Positions 38,170 through 47,295 are shown, numbered from the stretch's first letter. The stretch is 64,000 nucleotides of DNA from Yersinia rochesterensis (GCF_003600645.1 NZ_CP032482.1:2170001-2234000), one strand, 5' to 3'. Notes: generated by a model from the letters alone, not told the origin. Numbers and translations: made by a program.

Positions 38170-39348
38170 CTATTTCCCCTGTAAAAACTGGATGCCGCTA
38201 ATCAATTTATCCATCCCAGCTTCAACTTTGCTGCGCGAACAACCGACATTGAGACGTAGGAAGCCGCGACCCTCTTCGCCGTAGGTGAAACCAGGCATAA
38301 TGGCGACTTTTTCTTTTTCAATCAGCACGTTCTGTAATTGATGATCGTCAATATTTAATGGGCGTAAGTCAATCCACGCTAAGTAAGTTGCCTGTGGTGG
38401 CTGCCAGTTTAAAGCAGGCAATGCTTCATGCAACCGCTGCGCAACATAAGCTAAATTGGCTTGCAGATAACGGCGTAATTCATCCAACCAAGGTTCTGCC
38501 TGCCGGTAAGCGGCGATATGCGCGACGATCGCCAGTACCGCCGGAGAAGAGAGGCCATCGCGGCCTTTTAGCATTTGGTTGTAGCTATCACGGGTTTCAG
38601 TGTCACTGATAAAACCGTAAGCACCGGTTAACGCGGGGATATTAAATGTCTTAGAGCCGGAGGTCAGTAAAGCCCACGGGGTTTGCCCCACCTGACTCCA
38701 GGGGGTATGTACTTGATTATCCCAAGTCATGTCCATGTGGATTTCATCACTGATAACCTTGACCTGATGGCGCTCACACAGCTCCGCCATGAGTGTAAGT
38801 TCTTCCGCTGTCCAGACTTTCCCTGTGGGGTTATGCGGGCTGCACAGCAACAATATTTTAGTTTGCGGGCGGGCTAGTAATGCTTCCAAATACGCCATAT
38901 CACATTGCCACTGATTATCAATTTTTTGCAGTGGGCAACTGAGTAATTGGCGTTGATTGCCGAGGATCACTTTATAAAAAGCATCATAAGCGGGAGTGTG
39001 GGTGACGACAAAATCACCGGGCGCTGACCAGCAGCGGATCAACTGGGCCACCATATAGATAACCGACGGGCCATAGACCGCCATTGAGGTATCAATCGAG
39101 CAATGAAAACGCTGTTGATACCAATGACGAATTGCCCCGAGAAAATCTTCATGTTGCCAGCGGCTATACCCCAGCACACCGTGCCCGATGCGCTGATTAA
39201 GTGCTTGTAAAATAACTGGCGCTGTGGGGAAGTCCATATCCGAGATAGTGAATGGCAGCAAGTCCGCAGCACCAAAACGGTCAGCAATATAGTCCCATTG
39301 GGTACACCAAGTACCGTGACGATCGACAGGGGTGGAGAAATCAAACAT
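38170..39348 (-). CDS. malY: PLP-dependent cystathionine beta-lyase / MalY
   Basis: MalY is a fold-type I PLP enzyme with beta C-S lyase activity that in E. coli also represses the maltose regulon by binding MalT. From MFDFSTPVDRHGTWCTQWDY it has 392 residues (E. coli 390). The PLP lysine lies in LLTSGSKTFNIPALTGAYG near 228. The C-terminal YGEEGRGFLRLNVGCSRSK is also conserved. The ATG at 39348 has GAG six bases upstream; a frame extending 21 codons further reaches ERIC DNA. It is downstream of malX on the same strand, as in the E. coli malXY operon, but an ERIC element lies between them. Confidence 0.96.
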   Translation of the reverse strand: MFDFSTPVDRHGTWCTQWDYIADRFGAADLLPFTISDMDFPTAPVILQALNQRIGHGVLGYSRWQHEDFLGAIRHWYQQRFHCSIDTSMAVYGPSVIYMVAQLIRCWSAPGDFVVTHTPAYDAFYKVILGNQRQLLSCPLQKIDNQWQCDMAYLEALLARPQTKILLLCSPHNPTGKVWTAEELTLMAELCERHQVKVISDEIHMDMTWDNQVHTPWSQVGQTPWALLTSGSKTFNIPALTGAYGFISDTETRDSYNQMLKGRDGLSSPAVLAIVAHIAAYRQAEPWLDELRRYLQANLAYVAQRLHEALPALNWQPPQATYLAWIDLRPLNIDDHQLQNVLIEKEKVAIMPGFTYGEEGRGFLRLNVGCSRSKVEAGMDKLISGIQFLQGK

Positions 39349-39366
39349 CAGCATCTCGCTTATCAA

Positions 39367-39494
39367 ATATACCCTTCGCCCTTGACGCCGCAGGGGGTTA
39401 GCTGCACTCACTTACCCGAATCACTGATTTGTGTAAGCTCATCGGGATGAGTTTGCTGGCTGCCTACCTGCGACTCCAATGACTTTGGGTATAG
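39367..39494. repeat. ERIC element, full length, between malX and malY
   Basis: 128 bp from ATATACCCTTCGCCCTTGAC to TGACTTTGGGTATAG, with the central pair CCCGAATCACTGATTTGTGT / AAGCTCATCGGG. The ends are of the diverged TTTGGGTATA type. It is transcribed within malXY. Confidence 0.85.
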
Positions 39495-39542
39495 TTTCTA
39501 TGTAATTAATATTGAGGCAACGCTATTTAGCGAATTACCATC

Positions 39543-41153
39543 CTAAGATGTTGCGAATTGTTCACCGCCTATCAGTGAGTCTAATTCATCTTTCACTGAT
39601 TGCACTTGTGGGCCAATAACAACTTGAAGGTTATGGTCATTGAGCTGAATCACACCAATAGCGCGGTTAGCTTTCAGCGCCTCTTTATCTACCAAATTCA
39701 TATCTTTAACTGACATCCGCAAGCGGGTGATGCAATTATCCAATGAGACAATGTTATCAGCGCCACCCAGAGCAGCCAAAATAGCAGGGGAGTTATAGCC
39801 AGACTTCCCGGTGATCGCACCACTGGCGGCTTTTTCTGCATGACTGCTGGCGGCGGTCTCATTCTCACGGCCCGGTGTTTTGATATTGAAGTGCTGAATA
39901 GCAAAACGGAAAATGCAGTAGTAAGCGACAAACCAAATCCCAGCAACCACTGGCACCCAATACCATTTGGTTGCCGTGCCGTGCAAGATGCCAAATACCA
40001 CGAAATCAATGAGATTGCCGTCTGTATTTCCGATGGTCACACCCAACAACGCCATGACAGTAAAGCCCAGCCCGGTCAGAATGGCGTGGATCAGATACAG
40101 GAATGGGGCCACAAACAGGAACAGGAATTCGATCGGTTCTGTGGTGCCGCCGATGACACACGCAACTACCCCTGAAATCAGCAACCCTTTAATTTTATGA
40201 CGATTTTCAAGTTTTGCACAGTGATACATCGCCAGTGCAGCGCCCGGTAAACCGCCCAAGAAAGCGGGCATTTTGCCTTGCGACAAGAAGCGCGTGGCAC
40301 TTTCAGAGAAACCGGTGGTGGTTGGACAAGATAATTGCGCCTGGAAGATGGTTAAAGCCCCGCTAACACTGTGGCCACATACATCCATGGTGCCACCCGC
40401 TTCGGTGAAGCGAATCAGTGCAACTAAGATATGGTGTAAGCCGAAAGGTAGTAATAAGCGCTCACCGCTGCCGAAGATCATTGGCCCGAACATACCCGCG
40501 CCGTTAATCAATCGGCCCAACCCATTAATACCTGCTGCGAACCAAGGCCAGATCAATGGGACCAACAAGCCGACTAACCCAAGTACCACGGTGGTGACAA
40601 TCGGCACAAAACGGGTGCCACCAAAGAAAGCTAATGCATCAGGCAAGCGAATGGTATTGAAGCGCTCATGCAGTAAGTAAACAATGATCCCCACGATCAC
40701 CGCACCCAAAATACCGGTATCAATGGACTGAATACCTAAAATATTCTGGATGTTATGGGTTTTCAATACCAATGGGTCTGTGGTGGGTAACACACCGCTG
40801 GTGGTGAGGTAAAAGTTGGTGGCCAGATTCAGTACAGCGAAACCGACGAAGCCAGAGAAAGCCGCAACGCCTTTGTTTTCGCGAGCCATCCCTAATGGAA
40901 TTGCAATGGCGAACATCACGGGCAAGAAGCTAAAGGCAAATGAACCAACCTTACTCATCCAGGTAAACAATAGCTGGAAAGCAGGGTGACCAATAAACGG
41001 TAAGAGAGTGATGACATCTTTACTACTAAGCGAACTGCCGATACCCAGCATGATCCCGCAGAAGGAGAGCAAGGCGACCGGTAACATGAAGGTTTTCCCT
41101 AAACTCTGGAAAAACTCCCACAGCGTAATTTTTTGTTTTTTTGCCGCTGACAT
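39543..41153 (-). CDS. malX: PTS maltose/glucose-type transporter subunit EIICB
   Basis: MalX is an inner-membrane phosphotransferase-system permease able to take up glucose and maltose in E. coli. The 536 residues comprise an EIIC domain (about 1-405, ten or so hydrophobic segments; FGSGERLLLPFGLHHIL and IGGTTEPIEFLFLFVAP) and an EIIB domain (about 455-530) with the phosphorylated cysteine, C474, in NCITRLRMSVKD. There is no EIIA domain, so it must use one made elsewhere (for example glucose EIIA). It starts at 41153 with GGAG upstream and is divergent from malI, with one MalI operator 120 bases upstream. Confidence 0.96.
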   Translation of the reverse strand: MSAAKKQKITLWEFFQSLGKTFMLPVALLSFCGIMLGIGSSLSSKDVITLLPFIGHPAFQLLFTWMSKVGSFAFSFLPVMFAIAIPLGMARENKGVAAFSGFVGFAVLNLATNFYLTTSGVLPTTDPLVLKTHNIQNILGIQSIDTGILGAVIVGIIVYLLHERFNTIRLPDALAFFGGTRFVPIVTTVVLGLVGLLVPLIWPWFAAGINGLGRLINGAGMFGPMIFGSGERLLLPFGLHHILVALIRFTEAGGTMDVCGHSVSGALTIFQAQLSCPTTTGFSESATRFLSQGKMPAFLGGLPGAALAMYHCAKLENRHKIKGLLISGVVACVIGGTTEPIEFLFLFVAPFLYLIHAILTGLGFTVMALLGVTIGNTDGNLIDFVVFGILHGTATKWYWVPVVAGIWFVAYYCIFRFAIQHFNIKTPGRENETAASSHAEKAASGAITGKSGYNSPAILAALGGADNIVSLDNCITRLRMSVKDMNLVDKEALKANRAIGVIQLNDHNLQVVIGPQVQSVKDELDSLIGGEQFATS

Positions 41154-41272
41154 AGTGGCTCCTGTACTGATACACCTGATGTTAAAAAACGTCGTTTAGA
41201 CAATATTGATAGATAACGATTGATTGATGGATAACGGCGACTATTTCGTCTCCCTGTCTGGAGGTAAAACAA

Positions 41273-41288
41273 GATAAAACGTTTAACC
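41273..41288. promoter_or_regulatory. MalI operator upstream of malX
   Basis: GATAAAACGTTTAACC is close to the palindrome GATAAAACGTTTTATC recognised by E. coli MalI, as I recall it. It lies 120 bases upstream of the malX start codon, where it should overlap or border the promoter. Confidence 0.75.
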
Positions 41289-41331
41289 CAGATAATATGA
41301 GTGATATGTCACAATTACTGATCCTATTTTT

Positions 41332-41551
41332 GTATACCCTCGCATTTGAAGCTGCAGGGTTGTTAGCTGCGCTCATTACTCGGCCCGTCCATGGGTCTCG
41401 CCTCTGCGAGGCCGCTGCAAGCAGCGTTCAAATCGGTTCCAGACTGATTTGTCACCCGAATCACTTACTGGTCGTTGACCCTAAAGTCAATAGATTCATC
41501 GGGATTTGCTTGCTGGCCGCCTACCTGCAACTCCAAATTCTTTGGGTATGC
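41332..41551. repeat. ERIC element, long form with ~70-bp insert
   Basis: Ends GTATACCCTCGCATTTGAAG and CTCCAAATTCTTTGGGTATG. The internal insert begins after CTCATTACTCGG and runs to GACTGATTTGTCA. It resembles the insert at 1871-2068 but the two are diverged. It occupies most of the space between the two MalI operators. Confidence 0.85.
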
Positions 41552-41565
41552 CGGGGTCATCATCA

Positions 41566-41581
41566 GATTAAACGTTTAACT
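41566..41581. promoter_or_regulatory. MalI operator at malI
   Basis: GATTAAACGTTTAACT matches the other operator in 14 of 16 positions. It ends 20 bases before the malI ATG, consistent with autorepression. Confidence 0.75.
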
Positions 41582-41601
41582 TGGCTTATTTATCAGCAGT
41601 T

Positions 41602-42633
41602 ATGACAACAAAAAAAATAACCATCATCGATGTGGCTAAATTGGCGGGTGTGTCCGTGGCAACCGTCTCGTTAGCAATCAGCGGCAAAGGACGTATCTCC
41701 CCGGCAACTGCCGACCGGGTCAATCAGGCCATTGAACAATTAGGCTATGTGCGTAACCGTCAGGCGGCACAATTACGCGGCGGGGCATCTGGCGTAATTG
41801 GCTTGATTGTGCGCGATATCAGTGACCCCTTTTATGCAGAAATGACCGCAGGGCTGAGTGAGGCGATTGAGGCGGAGGGCAAGCTGTTGTTCCTGACGCA
41901 AAGTGGCCGTGAAGGAAAAGGGTTATTGCGGTGTTTTGATACGCTGATTGATCAAGGTGTCGATGGATTGGTACTGGGCGGTGGTGCTAAACGCGAGATG
42001 GGGCTACAAGAAAAGGCCGCAGAGCATGATATTCCGCTGATTTGTGCTGCTCGTTCAAATGTATTGGACGGGGTGGATGTGGTACGGCCCGATAATATGC
42101 AAGCGGCTAAAATGGCAACAGAATTCCTTATTGGTCGTGGTCATCGGCAAATTGCCTATCTTGGGGGACATTCGCACTCATTGACCAGGGCCGAGCGGAT
42201 AGGGGGATTTTGTGCCACGCTAGTGCAATATGGGCTACCGTTTCGTTCGGAATGGGTGGTTGAATGTGATGGTCAGCAGCAAGCCGCGGCGGATGCTGCT
42301 GAAGGGTTATTACGTCATCACCCTAATGTCAGTGCCATCGTTTGCCATCAAGCATCCGTAGCGCTAGGGGCATACTTTGGTATTTTGCGCACCGGCCGGA
42401 CGATTGGCAGCGCTGGAGTCGATGCTTATCTCGATCAGCAAGTTGCATTAATTGGTTTTGGTGATGTCCCTGAAGCAGAACTCACTGAACCGCCACTAAC
42501 CTTCATCACCAGCTCCGCCCGAGAGATTGGCTACAGTGCCGGGCAGAGGTTACTTCAGCGTATCGCCGGTGTCGATTTACAACTACAAAACGTCATATTA
42601 CCGCCGGTATTGATTCGCCGCGGTTCGGCTTGA
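41602..42633 (+). CDS. malI: MalI, LacI-family repressor of malXY
   Basis: MalI represses malX and malY in E. coli. The protein has 343 residues from MTTKKITIIDVAKLAG. The N-terminal LacI-type helix-turn-helix is IDVAKLAGVSVATVSLAISG, followed by a hinge helix region and a periplasmic-binding-like effector domain (about 60-335; GVIGLIVRDISDPFYAEMTA, VRPDNMQAAKMATEFLIGRG). The nearest in-frame alternatives upstream are non-ATG. The ribosome-binding site is weak. Two operator palindromes flank the intergenic region between malI and malX. The divergent arrangement is the same as in E. coli except for the ERIC element inserted between the operators. Confidence 0.94.
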   Translation: MTTKKITIIDVAKLAGVSVATVSLAISGKGRISPATADRVNQAIEQLGYVRNRQAAQLRGGASGVIGLIVRDISDPFYAEMTAGLSEAIEAEGKLLFLTQSGREGKGLLRCFDTLIDQGVDGLVLGGGAKREMGLQEKAAEHDIPLICAARSNVLDGVDVVRPDNMQAAKMATEFLIGRGHRQIAYLGGHSHSLTRAERIGGFCATLVQYGLPFRSEWVVECDGQQQAAADAAEGLLRHHPNVSAIVCHQASVALGAYFGILRTGRTIGSAGVDAYLDQQVALIGFGDVPEAELTEPPLTFITSSAREIGYSAGQRLLQRIAGVDLQLQNVILPPVLIRRGSA

Positions 42634-42645
42634 TTTGGGTTGATA

Positions 42646-43980
42646 TTACTCTTTTTCTTGAGGGGTATTCTGATTAGCCCCACGCACTTTCCACGGCATC
42701 CGTTGATGCCAGGGTTGTGGAACCGGCTGCACAATGGCACTGAGTGCTCGTGCATAGTCCATCACTAATCCCGGTGTCCAGGCCATCATCAATGCCCGTT
42801 TACGAACTTGGGCTGCTATCCACAATTCAGGCATGAAAAACACTCTAAAGGTCGTTAACCAGTTTTTGCTACGTGGCGACAGTACACCATCAAGCGCGGC
42901 TTCCAGCGCATAGGCGACACTGCTTGAGCAATTGCGGTAAGTCAGGTTATAAGACTCTTCTCTGCGATAACTTTGCCAAAAATTAGACAGGGCTTCAATA
43001 TTATAATCCCTGAAGCTAATCCTCCGGTCGGAATCGCACCAGTTTGCTGATTCCACAGCATAGCTTGGTTGGAACATCCCTTTGACATCGTTGTCGCGAG
43101 TTGCCTTGAGCAAGCGGAAAAACTCTGAAGGGGAGCGATCAAGATCTTCAGCGGGATATAAGCTGATGTAGACATCCGGAGGGGCTTCAAGTGCCGCATG
43201 GCCTGTTGAGATTACCCCGGTTTCATCTACTGCCGCAATATAACGGTTAATGACAGGACGTGGTACTGGGCGATTGTTTGCGGAGCCTTCCGGTGTCCAG
43301 ATATGAACAATGAGAGCGGGGAGTAACGAAAGATCAGTATTCTCAGCTATGATCGCCTCCGTTTTTTCCTGATTTTCTTTAGCACTTTCATATATCAATA
43401 TATCTGTAGGTTGCATCAATTGGAATACGGATGTTGCACGCTTCATCTGGCTGGTACGCCGGGCCATTTTTAGGCAACTGTACCCGCTGTCGATCATCAA
43501 AAAACCGAGGAAAAATGAGATGGTAGCTTGGGAGTGAATAAACAGGAAGAATGCAAAAATAATCTGTACCAGACCATAGAATGCCGCCGTTCGCCAGTGC
43601 GGGAAACGTACAACCCAGGCTGAAACGCCAACAAACAAACCGATGATAAAATAAGCAAACCCAAAAATGATCGAGAGCAGCAGATTACTGTAGGTTTGAT
43701 TAAGGATAATGATCACGGCGCTGAAGAAAAATATCCCGCCTTTAAAATACAGGACTGCTTTTTGGGACCCGACCCCACTTGAGGCCACACTTAATGTTAT
43801 TAGGCTTTCTAATATAAGAAAAAAACCGAAAGTTTTTAGCGGGAAATAAAGCTGGCCATCAAGCCCGTCGATAAAAATAAGGCTTCCAGCAATCCCCCAT
43901 AGAAAGCCGATGAACCACAGGTATTTTGACTTTGTTCGAACGAAATCTGCGCCAAAAAGTAATAATGCGATCTGGATCAT
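42646..43980 (-). CDS. HdeD-like membrane protein fused to a permuted NlpC/P60-like domain
   Basis: This 444-residue protein has two parts. Residues 1-175 hold six hydrophobic segments in the style of the HdeD (DUF308) family. Residues about 190-380 form a soluble domain with TGHAALEAPPDVYISLYPA (H261) and LTYRNCSSSVAYALEAA (C351). Histidine before cysteine, with an asparagine just ahead of the cysteine, is the order of circularly permuted NlpC/P60 (LRAT/YaeF-like) papain-fold enzymes. I therefore infer a membrane-tethered hydrolase or acyltransferase; activity is not demonstrated. It follows the MASE1-PAS gene by 15 bases on the same strand and is probably cotranscribed. Neither gene resembles the uid genes found here in E. 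coli. Confidence 0.7.
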   Translation of the reverse strand: MIQIALLLFGADFVRTKSKYLWFIGFLWGIAGSLIFIDGLDGQLYFPLKTFGFFLILESLITLSVASSGVGSQKAVLYFKGGIFFFSAVIIILNQTYSNLLLSIIFGFAYFIIGLFVGVSAWVVRFPHWRTAAFYGLVQIIFAFFLFIHSQATISFFLGFLMIDSGYSCLKMARRTSQMKRATSVFQLMQPTDILIYESAKENQEKTEAIIAENTDLSLLPALIVHIWTPEGSANNRPVPRPVINRYIAAVDETGVISTGHAALEAPPDVYISLYPAEDLDRSPSEFFRLLKATRDNDVKGMFQPSYAVESANWCDSDRRISFRDYNIEALSNFWQSYRREESYNLTYRNCSSSVAYALEAALDGVLSPRSKNWLTTFRVFFMPELWIAAQVRKRALMMAWTPGLVMDYARALSAIVQPVPQPWHQRMPWKVRGANQNTPQEKE

Positions 43981-43995
43981 CTTGACTATCCTGTC

Positions 43996-45270
43996 TCAGT
44001 TGGCTTTAAAAAGAGGCACAGAGTTCGTAATATGCCAATTTCCAATGATCATGCGTGGCTCATGGTGGTTGAACAAAATACTTTCACTGTCAGTGATGGT
44101 TACCCAATTGCCTTTTTGGTCATTAAATCGGAAGTCGAGTCGGGGTAAGTTCTGTTGCTCGCCGCAGCTTCCCCAATGCTCTAGCACTTTATTTCTGTCA
44201 TCAGGGTGAATCTGCTCAATTAATTTATTCATCGTGGACATAATAGCGGAGTCAATGTTGGCCAACTCGCCAGAAAGGTGGCCCCACTCAATCTCACCGG
44301 TGTTTAGATTGAGTTGGTAAACGGCATGTTGTACCCCATCGGTTTCGTCAAAATGAGGCATACTTCGCGTAAGAACACGCAGGAAAACCATGAGCAGCGC
44401 CGTTGCTGTCAGATAGCATTGGACTAAAAGCAAAGGCTCCCCGTGGTGCAACCCATTGATGAAAAATGGCCCATAGCCTTTCCCAGTGAAGTAAATGACA
44501 ATAGTCGCCAATGTCAGTAGGGCAATAGAGCCGCCATGATTTCCCCATAAGATAGATAACATGACAGCCAGGATGATCGGCAGACAGGCAAAGGTGAAAA
44601 TGAGCATATCGTTATGGAGGTGTAATATATTGCTACTAAATTCTTTTAGTGAATTATTGAAGATTAATAAAGTCAATAAACACAGCATAAGCCAGATGAT
44701 AGAACCTAAAAGCTTATTCTTGACCGGCGAAATTTGGGTACGAAATCGAGTGTTGAAGAACCCCATGATGACCGTGGTAGCGAAGAATATCCCGGTAACA
44801 TCAGCAACAAACCCGATCCAGAAAATCTCCTGAAATGTCCCTTTATTAAACAGAACAAAACCGATTGAGACAAACAGTGCATCTAACAGGCTGACAATAA
44901 TGGTAGAAAAGGTCCACATGAGAACGACATGCAGATCATCTCTTGGACGGGAATAGTGGCGTACTATCCAGGCGATAAGCATGGTTGATGGCATGGAGAG
45001 AAACGCATAACATATTGATAATATATAGTTTTCTTGTAGGGAGTTATCAAGAGCAAGATTGATAATAACAAAACAGCCCAGTAACACAGGCCATTGACGC
45101 CAACGTGCACATAAAAAAGCCGCCGTGGCGACCCCAGCTGGAAACCAGACAATCGAAATATGTGAGGCTGGATCGTCAAATTTTAGAGAAATTACGCCAG
45201 AAAGGTAATAAATCAACGTCCAGATCACTATGGGGATAACTTTTTGCGTAAGGTTTGACGACGGTTTCAT
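43996..45270 (-). CDS. MASE1-PAS membrane sensor protein without output domain
   Basis: This 424-residue protein has an N-terminal membrane domain of about eight to ten segments (residues 10-310) of the MASE1 type (IVWFPAGVATAAFL, FWIGFVADVTGIFFATTVIM). A PAS-like domain follows (about 325-420; YQLNLNTGEIEWGHLSGELA, IHPDDRNKVLEHWG, FRFNDQKGNWVTITD). MASE1 proteins normally continue into GGDEF, EAL or kinase domains. Here the frame ends cleanly after the PAS fold, with no remnant of such a domain before the next gene 15 bases away. It may sense a signal and hand it to another protein, perhaps the neighbouring HdeD-like enzyme. The start ATG has AGAGAAAG upstream. Confidence 0.78.
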   Translation of the reverse strand: MKPSSNLTQKVIPIVIWTLIYYLSGVISLKFDDPASHISIVWFPAGVATAAFLCARWRQWPVLLGCFVIINLALDNSLQENYILSICYAFLSMPSTMLIAWIVRHYSRPRDDLHVVLMWTFSTIIVSLLDALFVSIGFVLFNKGTFQEIFWIGFVADVTGIFFATTVIMGFFNTRFRTQISPVKNKLLGSIIWLMLCLLTLLIFNNSLKEFSSNILHLHNDMLIFTFACLPIILAVMLSILWGNHGGSIALLTLATIVIYFTGKGYGPFFINGLHHGEPLLLVQCYLTATALLMVFLRVLTRSMPHFDETDGVQHAVYQLNLNTGEIEWGHLSGELANIDSAIMSTMNKLIEQIHPDDRNKVLEHWGSCGEQQNLPRLDFRFNDQKGNWVTITDSESILFNHHEPRMIIGNWHITNSVPLFKAN

Positions 45271-45680
45271 CGTTATCTTTCTCTGTTTGTCATGATATAC
45301 ACAATTATGCTGTCAGCAAAAAAGCAGCAGCAATGTAGCAATGTGTTGAACGGAGCCTGTCTATAATTCTGTGTAACTGCCAGCGTATTAGCGTATTGGT
45401 CATTTTCAGAAGCGATTGACATATTACAGCGATAACTCAGGGGCAGTTAAATCATTTCTTTCCTGTCATATATACGTTCGATTAAGCGATATTCTGATTT
45501 TGAAATCACAATTTGTCAAAAATAGTCACATGACCCGTTATTTAAATTATGGCACGTAAGAGGATTATTTTAATGATAATTATTGCGGCAGGGGTTCGCT
45601 TGTGTATGAAAATTCTTTATCCAGCCAGTCGGTCAAATTGACCAAAACCTTATTATCCGCGAAAACCTAACCTTGATGGA
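45271..45680. other. Intergenic region upstream of the MASE1-PAS gene
   Basis: About 410 bases between the divergently placed MASE1-PAS start and the ydgA terminator region. It is moderately AT-rich, has no ORF of note and should contain the promoter of the two-gene unit. I see no recognisable repeat or operator. Confidence 0.6.
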
Positions 45681-45708
45681 TAAAAAAACGGGGCCATCAG
45701 GCCCCGTT
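45681..45708 (-). terminator. Rho-independent terminator of ydgA
   Basis: On the minus strand AACGGGGCC-TGAT-GGCCCCGTT is followed by TTTTTTATCC. It sits about 50 bases after the ydgA stop codon. Confidence 0.9.
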
Positions 45709-45759
45709 CGCAATTTCAATTTTATGACTGAATTCTATTACTGAGAATCGTTCAACAAC

Positions 45760-47295
45760 TTATTGTGCTGGAACTGCGGGTGCAGGTTCTACTGGCATAC
45801 CTTCAGACTCGGGGCCGGTATCTTCTTCAGCAGGTGCACCACCGAACATACCAAACAGGCCAACGAATTCTTGCAGCGACATTTTCTGACCATTCAAATC
45901 AACCTGGTTATCGGCAAAATGGAAACTGCTGCTGATAACATCATCTTTGGTGGTGGTCAGTTTAAACATCTGGCCCATAGCAGCAATGCCTTGAACCTGT
46001 TGTTGTGCCATTTTTTGGGCTTCTTCTGGGCTGTAGCCCTGTAGACGCGCGGTTTGGGTTGTCAGTTCGGTTGCCATTGCCATCGGAATGGTCAACGTCG
46101 CGTCGATTTTTTTCACTGACTGCGCGAGAAGCGGTTCATCAGTTGCTTTCGCTTGTGTTGGATCAGTCAGAGCAACATTCAGAGTAAAGGTGCTTTCCCC
46201 TTTGGCATTTTTCCAGCTCAGTGGTGCAATGCTAATTGTCGGATTACCTTTCAGCAGAGCAGGGAGGTTAGCCAGTAATATTTCGGCCATTTGTTGCTGA
46301 TAAGCTTCCGGATCCAGATTTTCACCCGCCTGAACAGCTTTCAAGGCTTGTTGATTATAGGCGCTGGAGAATAGTTTCAAGCTTTGACCGTCCAGATGGT
46401 CGAAACTGAAGGCCAATTTACCGGCACCAAAGTCATTATCCTGAATTTTTAGCGCGTCTAATGTATAGGTCAACTTACCGTTCAAATCTTTATCGGTTTC
46501 GCCTAATTGAGTATTCAGGTTAAAACCAACCAGTGTCGCGGTGTCTTTGCCATCGATATTTAAACCGATCTGCTTGATGCTCAGTTGTTGGTCACCAATG
46601 CTGAGATCAAACTTGCCTACATTGGTGTCACTTTTAATGACCAAACCTTGCAGACTAAATTGCTCAAGTTGATCCCAATGATTTTTGCTCGCAAAAACAA
46701 GACTGTCACTAGAACCACTCATTTTCACCTTGCGCAGATCTCGCGACACATCAGCATCAATTTTAGCACCAGCGAATTTCATGCTGGTGGTGTTTTGCTG
46801 ATAATCAATCGGAATGAAAGTAATGGCAGAAGAGGTATCGCCGCTGTATGAAATGCGGGAGTCTGCAGTAAAGGGCGATTGGCCTTTGGTGACTTCAAAC
46901 AGTTTTTTCAATGCTGGCGTATTGGCAAGCTCGGTGTGTACCGAGGCCATGCTTGGGATCAGATTGAATTTTTTTAACTGCGCTAATGGGAATGGGCCGT
47001 GATCGATAGTTTCGATAAATGCCACTTCGTCGCCATCTTTTAAGGCTTTTTCGCCGGAAACAGTGCTATCAGATTGTAAAATATAGCGAACTTGGCTACT
47101 GAACAGACCGCGCTGATAATCTTTATAGGCGAATTTTACGCCAGCTTGAGGTAGCAAAGTTCTGATCTGGTCGTTTGCGTTGTTAACCAATTCGCCCATT
47201 CGTTGTTCAATCAATTTGCCGGTATACCATGAGGCCCCAGTCCATGCAGCGCCAAGTACCACAATGACGCTGACAGCCACTAACGATTTTTTCAT
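45760..47295 (-). CDS. ydgA: YdgA-family protein (DUF945)
   Basis: This 511-residue protein (MKKSLVAVSVIVVLGAAWTG) begins with a signal or anchor helix and continues as a long, mostly beta-rich soluble domain typical of DUF945. The E. coli homolog has 502 residues and is located next to manA, as here. It is expected to face the periplasm from the inner membrane. Its function is unknown. The chosen ATG is the fifth codon of the longest frame, because AAGGA upstream overlaps the first ATG. The C-terminus is Pro/Ala/Glu-rich (PVEPAPAVPAQ). A strong terminator follows. Confidence 0.88.
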   Translation of the reverse strand: MKKSLVAVSVIVVLGAAWTGASWYTGKLIEQRMGELVNNANDQIRTLLPQAGVKFAYKDYQRGLFSSQVRYILQSDSTVSGEKALKDGDEVAFIETIDHGPFPLAQLKKFNLIPSMASVHTELANTPALKKLFEVTKGQSPFTADSRISYSGDTSSAITFIPIDYQQNTTSMKFAGAKIDADVSRDLRKVKMSGSSDSLVFASKNHWDQLEQFSLQGLVIKSDTNVGKFDLSIGDQQLSIKQIGLNIDGKDTATLVGFNLNTQLGETDKDLNGKLTYTLDALKIQDNDFGAGKLAFSFDHLDGQSLKLFSSAYNQQALKAVQAGENLDPEAYQQQMAEILLANLPALLKGNPTISIAPLSWKNAKGESTFTLNVALTDPTQAKATDEPLLAQSVKKIDATLTIPMAMATELTTQTARLQGYSPEEAQKMAQQQVQGIAAMGQMFKLTTTKDDVISSSFHFADNQVDLNGQKMSLQEFVGLFGMFGGAPAEEDTGPESEGMPVEPAPAVPAQ

